Assembly (NCBI GenBank): GCA_028023455.1
Contig: JAQFVV010012405.1
Span: 4,694,953-4,758,952 of the forward strand
Origin: Epiperipatus broadwayi
Lineage: Eukaryota; Onychophora; Udeonychophora; Euonychophora; Peripatidae
Reading direction: 5' to 3'
Length of the DNA: 64,000 nucleotides
In this document: piece by piece, positions 46,881 through 58,279 of the stretch
Position numbering within the stretch: the first letter of the stretch is position 1
Layout: each line of letters starts with the position of its first letter
Program-made: the position numbers and the translations under genes
The notes under the pieces: generated by a model
The model's database searches: none
What the model saw: only the letters and a program-made list of their open reading frames with translations
What the model was told of the DNA's origin: nothing

Positions 46881-47160
46881 TTTTTATTAGTCATTCATTA
46901 GACTAGAGATCATCCACTGAATGAATATTTCTGTAGTGTAACTTTCACTACATCACTATCACACAAGATATGATTGGTTTCTACCCACTTTTTATACCTT
47001 ATTGAGGTTTATAATCATAAACATATGACCAAAAACATATGAAAAAGATGTATAATTTCCAAGATGAACATTTTGTCTTGAATGCACACTCATCAGTTGA
47101 TCCTCATTACAATCTCTTAGATATCTATCATTGTTCAGTATATATATAATATATATATAT
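46881..47160 (-). mobile_element. Hammerhead-bearing element, subfamily 1, copy E
   Basis: It starts TTTTTATTAGTCATTCATTA on the plus strand, then AATATTTCTGTAGTGTAACT, ATTGAGGTTTATAATCATAA and the degenerate ribozyme, and ends ATCTATCATTGTTCAG next to a TA run. It aligns with copy F throughout and with copy B in inverse. Confidence 0.72.
47054..47110 (-). ncRNA. Degenerate hammerhead ribozyme motif, copy E
   Basis: CTGATGAG is intact (47096 down to 47089), and the stem III/cleavage part and the TTGG stem I strand are recognisable. The CGAAA box reads CAAAA and stem II no longer pairs. It is expected to be inactive. Confidence 0.65.
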
Positions 47161-47164
47161 GCAA

Positions 47165-47245
47165 TTATTATAATTTAATTGATAAGTATCAAACTTGCTG
47201 CCATTACAACTTTGACACAAAGCACTTAATGGAAGTAGATTAACA
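47165..47245. other. AT-rich spacer between elements E and F
   Basis: About 80 bp with no recognised feature. Confidence 0.4.
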
Positions 47246-47247
47246 AT

Positions 47248-47442
47248 TTTTATTAGTCATTCATTTAGATTACAGATTATCCTGTAATGAATAATATTTC
47301 TGTAGTATAATTTTCACTACCCTACACTTTATGCAAGGTAGAGACTAGTTTATCCACTTTTAACATCCAAGATACACATTTCATGCTGAACCAGCACTCA
47401 TCTGTTGCTTCAGATAACAATAACATCTTTATTATTGTTCAG

Positions 47443-47445
<3 letters not shown>
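47248..47445 (-). mobile_element. Hammerhead-bearing element, subfamily 1, copy F
   Basis: It begins TTTTATTAGTCATTCATTTA like copy E, carries TTTCTGTAGTATAATTTTCA and the ribozyme, lacks the ATAATCATAAACATATG middle block, and ends TTATTGTTCAG directly against the TA/GA/GATA array. Confidence 0.7.
47364..47416 (-). ncRNA. Degenerate hammerhead ribozyme motif, copy F
   Basis: Stem II (TGCT/AGCA over GGTTC), GAAA and the stem III ATGTGTATC region are present. The core reads CAGATGAG, a change at the invariant U4, so it is expected to be inactive. Confidence 0.65.
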
Positions 47446-48252
<807 letters not shown>

Positions 48253-48259
48253 CTTGAAA

Positions 48260-51200
48260 TATTACTTTTTTATTTTTATATTTTTAAATAGAACTTATGA
48301 AAATAAGATAAAAATATTATTTTCCTTCCTGATAAACTGTAAACAGCAATTGCAAAATTATCAGAAAAATTGTATAAACCACCATAACAAAAAATATGCC
48401 GTTGTGTTATTTCAAGCTACAGCTTTAGAATAGTGCAAACACCCTCATCATTTCAATAAATAAAAAAAATAGATAAAATACTATTAATCCAATAATTTGC
48501 TTTTAAAAACTATCATCCAAACAAAAATTCAAAGCTGATCTTTAACCTTTGTCAATAAGTATATTTGTTTATACACATTTTACAAGTAAAAAAAAAAATT
48601 AGTAAATACTTATAATTCAATAAACTAATTGCAATAAATTGGCTGTGAGTTTTTTTTTTTACTGTAACATAATGTGTTTATAATGAGGTCTATTTTTAAA
48701 ATTAAAAAAATTTAAAATTCAAGAAAACTATGGATCCAGGTATGGTGCTTTACGTGTTTTTTTTCTAACTAATGACTAGAGTAATATTATATAATAAATG
48801 TCTTTTCACTAGAACATAAAAGCACATAAATAAAATTCAACTATGTTGTGTTGTTTCATTTTTAACATGATTTATATTAGTACATATCTGACAAGCTATG
48901 TAACCAGTCCTCTAATTACATTTTACCACAATCTCTAATAGACAATGATTTTATTGGTACAAAAAGTTCAAGAATTAGGGAAGTCAAATCAAATGCCAAT
49001 CATTTCAGAATATAATACAATGTTCCATAAATACTTATTTTTCTGATTATCACTAATAAGTTAAAATGAATTTCTAATATTTGCTTAGTTATTAATTTTT
49101 ACAAATTTTTTTTTTAATAAGCAGTTATCTAAAAAAAAAAATAGTAATAATACAAATAAAATATCTGTTATCACTGAAAACTGTATTTTGTCAGTGTTGA
49201 ACATTTTTGTGGGGTAAAGTTAAATTTTTGAAGAATCTTGTGGCATATCAAACACTTGCTAAAACATTTAAAAAGTTGAACTTGTTTTAATGTTGGCACA
49301 GTTAGGATTGTAAATTAAATAATAATAACTATTATTTTTAGTATCTCGTTAGTATTATATAAATGTATGTTAATTTTTTTGAAAGAAGGCATATGTAGTT
49401 AAATATATATAAAGTATTAATTAGAAAAAATCAATAGTACTTGATAATTGCTATAATTATTTGCTATTATGTGCTACCACCTTATATATTTAGATTATCT
49501 TAATGCTGTCATAAATTTTAAAATGTTTTAAATTATCAAGAGATTAGCTATTGTTATTATGATAAGATTATTATAAATGTAGAAAAATGTTTCTTAAAAC
49601 AATAGAAAATAAAATAAAACAAATGCATATTCAGAGGATGAATAACAAATATTTAAAATTAATGATTGTAGTATCAAAATAACTTTATGAACAACAAAAT
49701 AGAATTTAACAAAATTGAAAAGTAAAGAAAAAATAAATTGTATTTTGACTACATATTTCATTCAATTAATTCTTTACATTGTTCAAGAATATTCATATAC
49801 TAAATTAATACAATACAAATGCCATTGATAACTTTTCTATCATTGCCTTTGTTCATGTGATTTTGATATCATTTGTCTGATTAGCAATTCTTGTAAGAAC
49901 TAAGATATGCAAATGTAATGGATTCACTTTATATTTGCAATAAGCTACATCGGTCAACAGAGGGCAGTGCATTGATATTAACAGTGATTGGACAATTTGA
50001 TTTAGTGTTTATATACATATATATGTACACATATAGATATGCTTGTAATTATTAAGAAAAACATAAATTTACAAAAAAATAAGGGTTGAATAAAACTATA
50101 AATAATTCACAAGATTTAACTAGAGCTTAAATCAATACTATAAACTTTAATAAACCAATGTAAGGAAGTAAGGCCATCTCATAAAATAAAAAAAATACAA
50201 AAAGAAACAAAAAAAAAAGTTAAGAAAAATGAAAACTGCAGGTAAACATTATAAGGAATTTATGTTATGCATAGTTAATAATAAGCAACGTGAATTAATA
50301 TATATACATTTTATGAACTCAACTAATTAATCATATTAAGTTTTGCATTTAGAATCATTAGCTTTTATAAACAGTCATAAATAAAATTTTATGATTATAC
50401 AGTTTGCAGTTTGCTTAAGCAAAATGTATATTTTGTATTCATTTTATTTCTCTTTTAGGATTTTTATTAATATTGTATAACCTTTATTGTATTGAATGTT
50501 ATATAGTTTTTGAACCTCCCCCCCCCCTTTAGTTTCTCTTCATTTTTTTTTCTAGTGATGCTTTTAATTTTAAGATCAAATGTCATATTACTAATAAGGG
50601 TAGTTTTTTTGTTTTACTTTTAGATATAATATTGTTTATATACATATTGTAATAAGATCCAGAAAGTCTATATAATGGTTAAAACTGGTATTTGATTCAC
50701 TATAAGCTTGAGTGATTATAATACCATGTTACGTAAATAAAATAATAATGTACATTAAATCAAGCACAGCAGTTATCAAATTTTATGAAAAAAATAGTAA
50801 AAGACACTATTCCTCAGGTTAGTCAAATTATTAGATAAGTGAGATTTGGGTATTTTTCTATTCGTTTCACTGATGGCTTAAAAATAGCTAAATCCCCATT
50901 TACTGATCAGTATTAAATAGTTACCTGGGGCAAAAAATCCTAATTCTACAAACATTTTCAAATAAATGTGATTCAGAAATTCCGCCTAACGATACTACCA
51001 ACTGCATCACCAGACCTTCCTAAATAGAATAACTATTTAACTATTTTTTTTTGATTAAGAATATATATATATATATTCGTAATATTTATAAGCGCTGTCT
51101 AGAAAGTTTTCAAAGGTATCAGATTTGTTTCAAGCGACAAAAAAAAACTAATATATTATTTACAATAATTCATTTACAGTAATTAATTTTATTAGACTTA

Positions 51201-51770
51201 ACCTTCAAACTCAATTTGTAATAATTCTGAACTTTCTGTGTTACATATGTATAAGCACATCATTGATTTGTGAAGACTAGCACTGCCACAAACAACTATA
51301 TTGAAACACTGTATTAACTGTAAATCTTTCTTCTTAAACTGTATTAAAACAAAAAAAATGACAAGTTTTCACTTTTCTTTTTTTAGTAAAGCTCCTAAGC
51401 TTGAATGAAAAAAGACTAAAATTTTGAATTTAATAATGTAACATTTTTTTTCACCCGATATATTATATCGCTGCGCAATTGCTGCGCAATTCCTGAATAG
51501 TAAAATATATATAATACCTACATATTCTATCTTTTAAGATCTATTTATTATAACTGATTCATTAATGCCCATTTCTTCTGGAAGTTTGGACCTCATAGTT
51601 TTTATGAAAGGATTACCAGACAAGATTTTAAACATTCTCACTGATCAATAAATGGTATTAAAATTCCAAAAATATCAAACATTACTTAAACAATTTCCTT
51701 TTTAGTATAACATATTTTCCTTCGCCTTTCCTTTGTCTCCTTTAAAATTGATACATAATAATAAAAATCA
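48260..51770. other. AT-rich DNA without recognised genes
   Basis: An oligo-C tract (about 50518) and a possible old repeat at 50870-50935 resembling 34040-34100 are present. Nothing else was recognised. Confidence 0.45.
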
Positions 51771-52095
51771 ATAGAAGACTATATTATATACACATCAAAA
51801 AATATATGTAACTTCTATTCCAATGATATATTTTAACTTTTATCCTAGGATTTATTTCTTTTGATATATAGTTACAGTGTTTTTTTTTTTGTTTGTAAAG
51901 TTGATTTGTACTATTATGTCAATTAAATAAGGATAGTAAAATCAACACCATAGAAGAATATATACACATCAAAATATATATATGACTTCTATTCAAGGAT
52001 TATAGTTTAAATTTTATCTTAGGATTTTTTTTTTTTGATATAGTTATTTTTTTTTTTTTTTTTGGAAAGTTGATTTTTACTATGCCAATTAAAAA
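51771..52095 (+). repeat. Diverged tandem duplication of an about 178-bp unit
   Basis: Copy 1 (about 51771-51928) and copy 2 (about 51950-52093) share ATAGAAGA, ATACACATCAAAA, GACTTCTATTC/AACTTCTATTC, TTTATCCTAGGATT/TTTATCTTAGGATT, a T tract, AAAGTTGATTT and CAATTAAA in the same order. Confidence 0.82.
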
Positions 52096-52099
52096 CGGA

Positions 52100-52999
52100 C
52101 AAAAAACGCAAGTAGAGGAAATATATGCTATACTAAAAATAATAGTCAAATGTTTAAAAATACATATATACAAACAACAAAGATTACAAATTATAAAATT
52201 ATCATAGAAAAGCTTTTTTCAGCAAATTGTGTTTTTTGCCCTTTTCAATACGTCTCCACGATTTAAGCACATACAGCGACATCTATATCAATACATGAGA
52301 GAAGACAGATAGTATACTAAAAATGAATGGAATTCTTAAGTAATTTTTGATATTTTTGGAAATTGTTTTATATATATATTAGTCTTTTGATAGACTGTAT
52401 GAAGCAATTGAAACATCAGGAAGATTTGAATATTAAGATCCAGTGACAAATAAATATTCTTTTATTTTAAAAAATTACTGTCTAATCTATAGTTCTAATG
52501 AATGATTAATAAAATTCATTACTTATGGAATTGTGTCTATTTTATACATTTTGTTTGTGGATAATTTTGTAAAAAAGATACAAAAATATAATAAAACTTG
52601 AGTATTTTTATAAAATTTAGTAGATTAATATTAGTTATATAAAGAAATACTAACATGCTTTTAATAACAAATGCATTCTACCACCAGGAATATAGGAACA
52701 CAACATTAATCATAGTTCAACATTAATTATATAACTAGAGTTGACATAATAAATGTTATGTTAATTCCAATTTCATTTTAATACAAGTATCAAATATTGT
52801 ATGCTGTATTAAATGCAGACTTTATAAAAATATTTAATATTGATAATAACCATAAATCAATCAATTAATCCTGTGCAGTTTGACTGTTGGCAGTGTCCAA
52901 CTTGGGATTGGAAGATCCCAGAATCATTTCTGACACTCACAGTTTTGTCTGAACTTGTGAGATTCCTGAGCCTATCTTTCAAGCAATAAAGTCAGGTAC

Positions 53000-53000
<1 letters not shown>
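52100..53000. other. AT-rich DNA without recognised genes
   Basis: A less AT-rich patch lies at 52870-52990 (GTTTGACTGTTGGCAGTGTC, CAACTTGGGATTGG), unclassified. Confidence 0.4.

Positions 53001-53002
<2 letters not shown>

Positions 53003-53056
<54 letters not shown>
53003..53056. repeat. (TA)n microsatellite
   Basis: An uninterrupted TA run of about 54 bp. Confidence 0.92.
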
Positions 53057-53060
<4 letters not shown>

Positions 53061-53064
53061 CAAT

Positions 53065-53290
53065 TACTATCATCTATTAACAATGGGTTCCTCTAAGTTT
53101 AATCCATTTTCTCCAATCTATAGCTTCTCTACATTATTTTCACATTATCTCATCCACTTTCTTATCCCTTTTCTAGGTTGTTTTTGTTAAACGTTTTGAG
53201 ATTCACTTTAAAACGTCATTTATTCATGATCATTGTTCTAACACAACTTTATTTTTCTGACTAATTTTTGATGCCAATATTGTCTTTTGT
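53065..53290 (-). pseudogene. LINE 3' end (second family), degenerate
   Basis: The minus strand contains AACCTAGAAAAGGGATAAG, GTGGATGAGATAATGTG and GATTGGAGAAAATGGATTAA in the order seen at 31560-31680. The GAT-type tail is no longer visible and the coding frame is lost. Confidence 0.55.
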
Positions 53291-53525
53291 CATCTATATG
53301 TCATTTTCATCCCTCTTTTTACTTTCAATATAAAATCACTTGAATCTGAAGTATCAAATTTCAGATTCATGCATCCTAAAACTTTTATTATTCTTTTTTT
53401 TTTAAATATATAGGCATGTTTCTTTTAAATGTTCTATTAAAGCACACTATTTCATGTTCAATTCAGTGACTAATTTCATCAAAACATCACACGATCACCA
53501 TTCTTTATGCTTACACAAACTTTTT

Positions 53526-53793
53526 CACAGAGGTAAACTCTCCATACAGTAGTGCCACTCAGTGCAAGCCAGAGTAATCAACATGCAGGAATATTTGTGC
53601 ATAAAATCTCTATGTAGTGCATACTCATACCCAAGGCTCCTCACTGATAAAAGCCACAAGCTAAAAACTAGTTTAGGGATATGGGATGAGTAGGCACTAG
53701 ATGGGGATTTTATACACAAACCTTACTGCATCCATTGATTGATTACTCTGGCTTGTACTGAGTGGCACTACTGTATAGAGTTTTGCCTCTGTG
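53526..53793. mobile_element. Fold-back (MITE-like) element
   Basis: The left end CACAGAGGTAAACTCTCCAT, ACAGTAGTGCCACTCAGTGC, AAGCCAGAGTAATCAA is mirrored at the right end (53739-53793). Internal parts also pair (GTGCATAAAATCTCTATGTA with GGGGATTTTATACAC), so the arms total about 105 bp with a loop of about 55 bp. A single arm of the same family is at 9051-9100. There is no coding capacity. Confidence 0.85.
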
Positions 53794-53799
53794 TACTTT

Positions 53800-55050
53800 T
53801 TATCTGTATCAATAGAAAATTATCAATCCTAATTTTATTTTTCAAAAAAACATTGAACATTATTTTAGTTCTTTTGGCATTTATCTTTATTCCTATTTTC
53901 TTGCATTTGTCTGTGAATTTTTTTAACATTTCATGAATCCCTGAAGTAACATTTGCCAAAACAATTTTGAGAAATCTAATGGCCTAAATAATTTATTTTT
54001 ATTCCCTTATCTTTTCATTTCATAAAGAGAAATATAAAAAGTTTTGAATGTAGAATCAGTCATACACACACGTCCATATTAATGTCATACTGTACTTTAA
54101 TAACTATTACATTTTGATAAATATTTTTTATTCACAGTATTTTGATTTTGTATCTTAATGTTCCAAATTTTTATTCATTATAATGGAAATTCTTAATGCT
54201 TATAGAATTAAATGACTTTACATAATCTACAAATCCTCTGCAAAAGGCAATTTGTACACTTGGGTTATTTCTATATCTTTTTTTACTATATGAATATTTT
54301 GTAACATTTTAAAAACCAAAATTTTATTGGGTTGAATGTAAAATAAAAATATATTTTAGTAAAATTATTATGTACAAAATTATTTAGTACAAAATTGATA
54401 GAAACTAATAGGATTAATATATTCTGTTTTACTTTTTTAAAGTATTAATATCACAATCATTTGATATAACTTTATTAATTAGAGCATTACAACTTTGCCA
54501 ATGGTTTAGCTATTCACTCTTTCTATCAATAATAAACCATAATTCTTGGTCTTCCAATAAAAATATATTATAAAAGTTTTCCTGTAAAGTTATCACTATA
54601 TATATAGCTCTTTTGCAGAACATTTGGCATACATTTTAGAATGTTTCTCTTTTGAGTAATAGTGCCATATTTTCTTACTGGTACTGAAACAACTTTTTCC
54701 CCATAGTATATCGAGTAGACATTTTTTTTTTTTTGTATAGCTTTCCTGAACTTTTTCTTACATTTTAAAATTCCAATTATTTATCAAATATTGGCTAATC
54801 TCATTTGACAATTTTTGTGTTTATTTTCTTATTGAATTAGTTCAAGTCAAAGACACGATTTAGTACTGTTATTATTTCAAAACTATTTACAAGTTTCAGA
54901 TAAAATCATTAGAGTATTTCTGAAATTTAGGAATATCATCTGTTAATATAATATTTCTTATGAGTTTTTGCCTCTATAAGATTAATACATTAACATATAT
55001 CTCAGATGATCATTTCATGTGTTAAATGTAGCTAGTCCACATCTTGAAAT
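53800..55050. other. AT-rich DNA without recognised genes
   Basis: Nothing recognised. Confidence 0.45.
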
Positions 55051-55360
55051 AATCTAAATCACCCCAAATTCACAACTTATCCAGACTAGCCAAAAATAAA
55101 CTAACGCACAATCAATGGTTTCACTGCTACAAGCAGACTTGTCAAGTGTAAATAAGTACAAAATAATAACATATTTAAACTGAACATTACCCACAATTCC
55201 ACTTATCTCCCATGCACCCTTAATATTAAAATAAAAAATTGCTTCAGAATCATAAATTTTTAATAATAAAATTTTTTTTTAATTCTTTTTATTTAATTTC
55301 TCTCAGAAAAGACAACCTTAGCTTTATCAAAATAATTTATTAAATAATACAAAGGGAATT

Positions 55361-55606
55361 TTTGATAGAAAGACTATTTTTGGAGTAGCGTATATTATCC
55401 CTTGTTTTTGTAAGAAGGTATATAGAGGTCAGAGTAGTTTGAACTTAAATAGAATAATAGTACATAAAAGTAGGGTTAAAAATAAATATTTTAATTCTGC
55501 TTTATATATCCATGAAAAAGATACCGACCACACTATTAATTTTGATGAAACTAAGGTTGTCTTCTTTGAAAAAAATGAAATAAAAAGAATTAAAATATCT
55601 TTATAA
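55361..55606 (+). pseudogene. Penelope-like element GIY-YIG-type endonuclease fragment
   Basis: An 82-codon open frame ends at TAA. Early in it is GVAYIIPCFCKKVYRGQ, matching the GxYxIPC..C...YxGQT opening of the GIY-YIG-like nuclease at the C-terminus of Penelope-like retroelements. The family's following blocks also appear: RIIVHKSRVKN (R...HK..V), SALYIHEKDTDHTINF (SAL..H...T.H.I.F) and a DETKVVF strand. The frame opens from an upstream region without an ATG, so the RT part is missing. A truncated inverse copy of the last part lies at 55255-55340. As a 5'-truncated relic it is not expected to be active. Confidence 0.75.
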
Positions 55607-55713
55607 ATAAAAATTTTATGATTCTGAAGCAATTAACTTATTTTAATATTAAGGGTGTATGGGAGTTAAGTGGAATTGTGGGTAATGTTTAGTTTAAATA
55701 TGTTATTTTAACA

Positions 55714-55800
55714 GAATAGCTCAGTTGGTAGAGCGTTTGCCTTAAAATTCAATATTCAAGAATCTAAAGGTACAAGTTAAACTTCTAAGTGAATATTGTC
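55714..55800 (+). pseudogene. tRNA-like sequence in the Penelope-like 3' region
   Basis: AATAGCTCAGTTGGTAGAGC (from 55715) is a near-perfect tRNA D arm with A box TAGCTCAGTTGG. A B-box-like GGTACAAGTTAAA follows about 45 bases later but is degenerate. It lies inside the section absent from the left inverted arm, so it may be an inserted SINE or tRNA remnant. Confidence 0.55.
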
Positions 55801-56109
55801 ACTGTGCATATAGGCCAGCAACACCTGAAAAAGAATGGAGAATACTACTACTCAAAACATTGTGTAATTACTAACCTGTATTGTCTATCTGTGTGTAATT
55901 TGTGTGTTATATTTGAAAAGTTTGAAATTTTCTATACATTCAACATTCACTCATAAATGCTGGAAATAGTCCCAACATATCACATCTTATGTTATTTTGT
56001 AGTTCTTTATACCTGAGAAGTAGGCTTGCAACAGTGAAACGATTGGTTGTGCTTTAGTTTATTTTTTGGATAATCTGGTTGAGTTGTGAATTTGGGGTAA
56101 TTTTCATTA

Positions 56110-58100
56110 TTTATTGACTAATTTAGTTTTATGCTTTTAATGTTTACATCTTGAAATATATATTTTTGTTAGCTAAAATATAATCTAACTCAGCTTTGCT
56201 TCATTAGTTGGTTTCATAACTATTTCATTTTCTATTTCTTTTTTAAAAAAGTTTATAATATACAAATGTTTTTTCTCCCTTAAATTTTTTAGTTTATATC
56301 TTACATTTCTGTCTCCATATACAAATTTACCCATATACTTCTATCTATCAATCATTTCTTTATTTCAAAATGCTTGATTTGCAAATTTAAAAATGTCTAT
56401 AGTTAATCACTAACTCCTTTTAACAGTTAATAATAGTAATTAATGTAAAGATCAGTCTATAGCATGCTTTTAGCTTAACATTTTATAAACTGAAATTCCA
56501 ATAGTCAAACATTTTCTTAGCTAATTAATACAATTTAATTAACATAATTACAATTATACATCACATTATGGTTTTGTCATAATTTGTGTTACTCAATTTA
56601 TACATTTTTCTTTATCACAATATAGAAGTGAGATTTTTCCAAAATTATGGTCAATGCATTCATATTTCATTTTTAACCTTTAATAGATGAATGAAATTGG
56701 ATCTTAGTGAATTTTATAATTCTTATTTTACCCTCTAAATGTCACCCTATTGTAATCAGATCTAGTATGTTTACACAATTTTATGAATAATTATATAAAA
56801 ATTTAACAGATTCTAGATTCATATCCATGGGAGGAAACTGACTAATCATAAAGAGCAAATTTACGACTACTAATATTAAATCTTATTTTTATATAGTCTA
56901 AAAATAAAAAGATAAATAGAGAGAAATGGAATACTAATTTATTAATCCACAAATAATTCTTAATTTCTCAGAAGTTGTATGAATCAACATAAACTATCTC
57001 AAATATTCTTCTTTGGAGTATATTTCCCATTTATTTCTTTTATTCTGGCTTAGAATTGCCTTTCATGGAATATGTGATCGATTTTGCATTTCTTTTAATA
57101 TAGCAATAATCTAACTTTATTAATTGTACTAAGAACTTTTTCACCAAATATTTTTTACTTTATACTACCTTCAAAAATATTCTCCAGCTATATAACTTAA
57201 AATGGTGTCCAATGTTCTTTTTATTATGCCTTCCTCTATCAATGGCTACGTTTTCAATTTTTTTTCTCCATTAACTTTTTATAAAATCTAGTTTTCCAAT
57301 ATTAACAACAGTTTTTTATGTCAATTCTACAATCATTGTGTGGGGGAGAAAAGGAGGGGAGCAATAACTTAAAAAAAGTTAGCAAAGAGTAACTGAAAAA
57401 AATGAATCCAGAATCAAATGGTATTGGAGATCAATCAGTAATTAGTAGATTCAGATTGAAGAAAAACTCAAAATCACACATCAAAGTTCACATAAATCTA
57501 TGTTATCAATGACATTTTTTTCTTCAAATTAAATATTGATTATATAATTTTATTATCTAATATGTGTCATAAAATTTTATTTCAAAAAATATCACTTCTC
57601 TTTTACTTTAAAAAACAACCAAATTGGGCTAAAAGAGAATTGAAAATATTGAATTTCTATCAATTTACAAGCCACAATTTTAACTAAATGTCTTTTAGAA
57701 TTATTTACCCATTTAAATGATCTGAGATTATAAAGAAATAATCACATTTGTCATGGGAATTGTGGCATATTTGAGCAGTGTCAGTATTGAGCTGAGATAT
57801 ATACACTAAATTGTATAGAATAATAAAAAAAATCAAATTGTTTATCACTTTGGAGATGGAAATCATATGATATTCTTAGCATCTTTAGGGTTATTGTTTG
57901 CGTTCTGATCCATGCACTTTTAGCTCTCACGCCTGCCACTAAACTGCACTAAAACTCACAAGTCAATTATGGAATCCCATCATTAAAGTTTAATGACTTA
58001 CAGTAGTCCCAAAATATCCACTGTATTTGGTTCCAAATCTTTCCTTTGTGACTAAAATTATGGTTAATAGCAAATTCTACATGGCACACATAATATATAT
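56110..58100. other. AT-rich DNA without recognised genes
   Basis: Nothing recognised. The patch 57730-58090 has fewer simple runs but no recognisable motif. Confidence 0.45.
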
Positions 58101-58107
58101 ATATATA

Positions 58108-58266
58108 TAATTATAAATTTATTAAACACACATTGATTATAGTAATATTTACTGAGGCTATAACCTCGATAATATGCATGTAAAAATGCGATAGTAAGGA
58201 CCTGTAGAGGTCCTTACTATCGCATTTTTACATGCATATTATCGAGGTTATAGTCTCAGTAAATAT
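58108..58266. repeat. Near-perfect palindrome within a dispersed repeat
   Basis: The arms, 58145-58203 and 58208-58266, differ by one base and are separated by about four bases (GTAG). They contain TCGATAATATGCATGTAAAA and ATGCGATAGTAAGGACCT with the inverse. The left margin TAATTATAAATTTATTAAAC is shared with the half-copy at 26681-26795. Confidence 0.92.
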
Positions 58267-58279
58267 ATATATATATATG

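Larger units (their letters stand above)
55055..56105. mobile_element. Inverted pair of Penelope-like element 3' ends
   Basis: The left arm (55055-55340, minus orientation) and right arm (about 55525-56105, plus orientation) are inverse copies: CACCCCAAATTCACAACTT against AGTTGTGAATTTGGGGT, and AACATTACCCACAATTCCAC against GTGGAATTGTGGGTAATGTT. The right arm has about 275 bp (55717-55990) not found in the left. The coding fragment at 55361-55606 spans the spacer and the start of the right arm. Confidence 0.78.
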
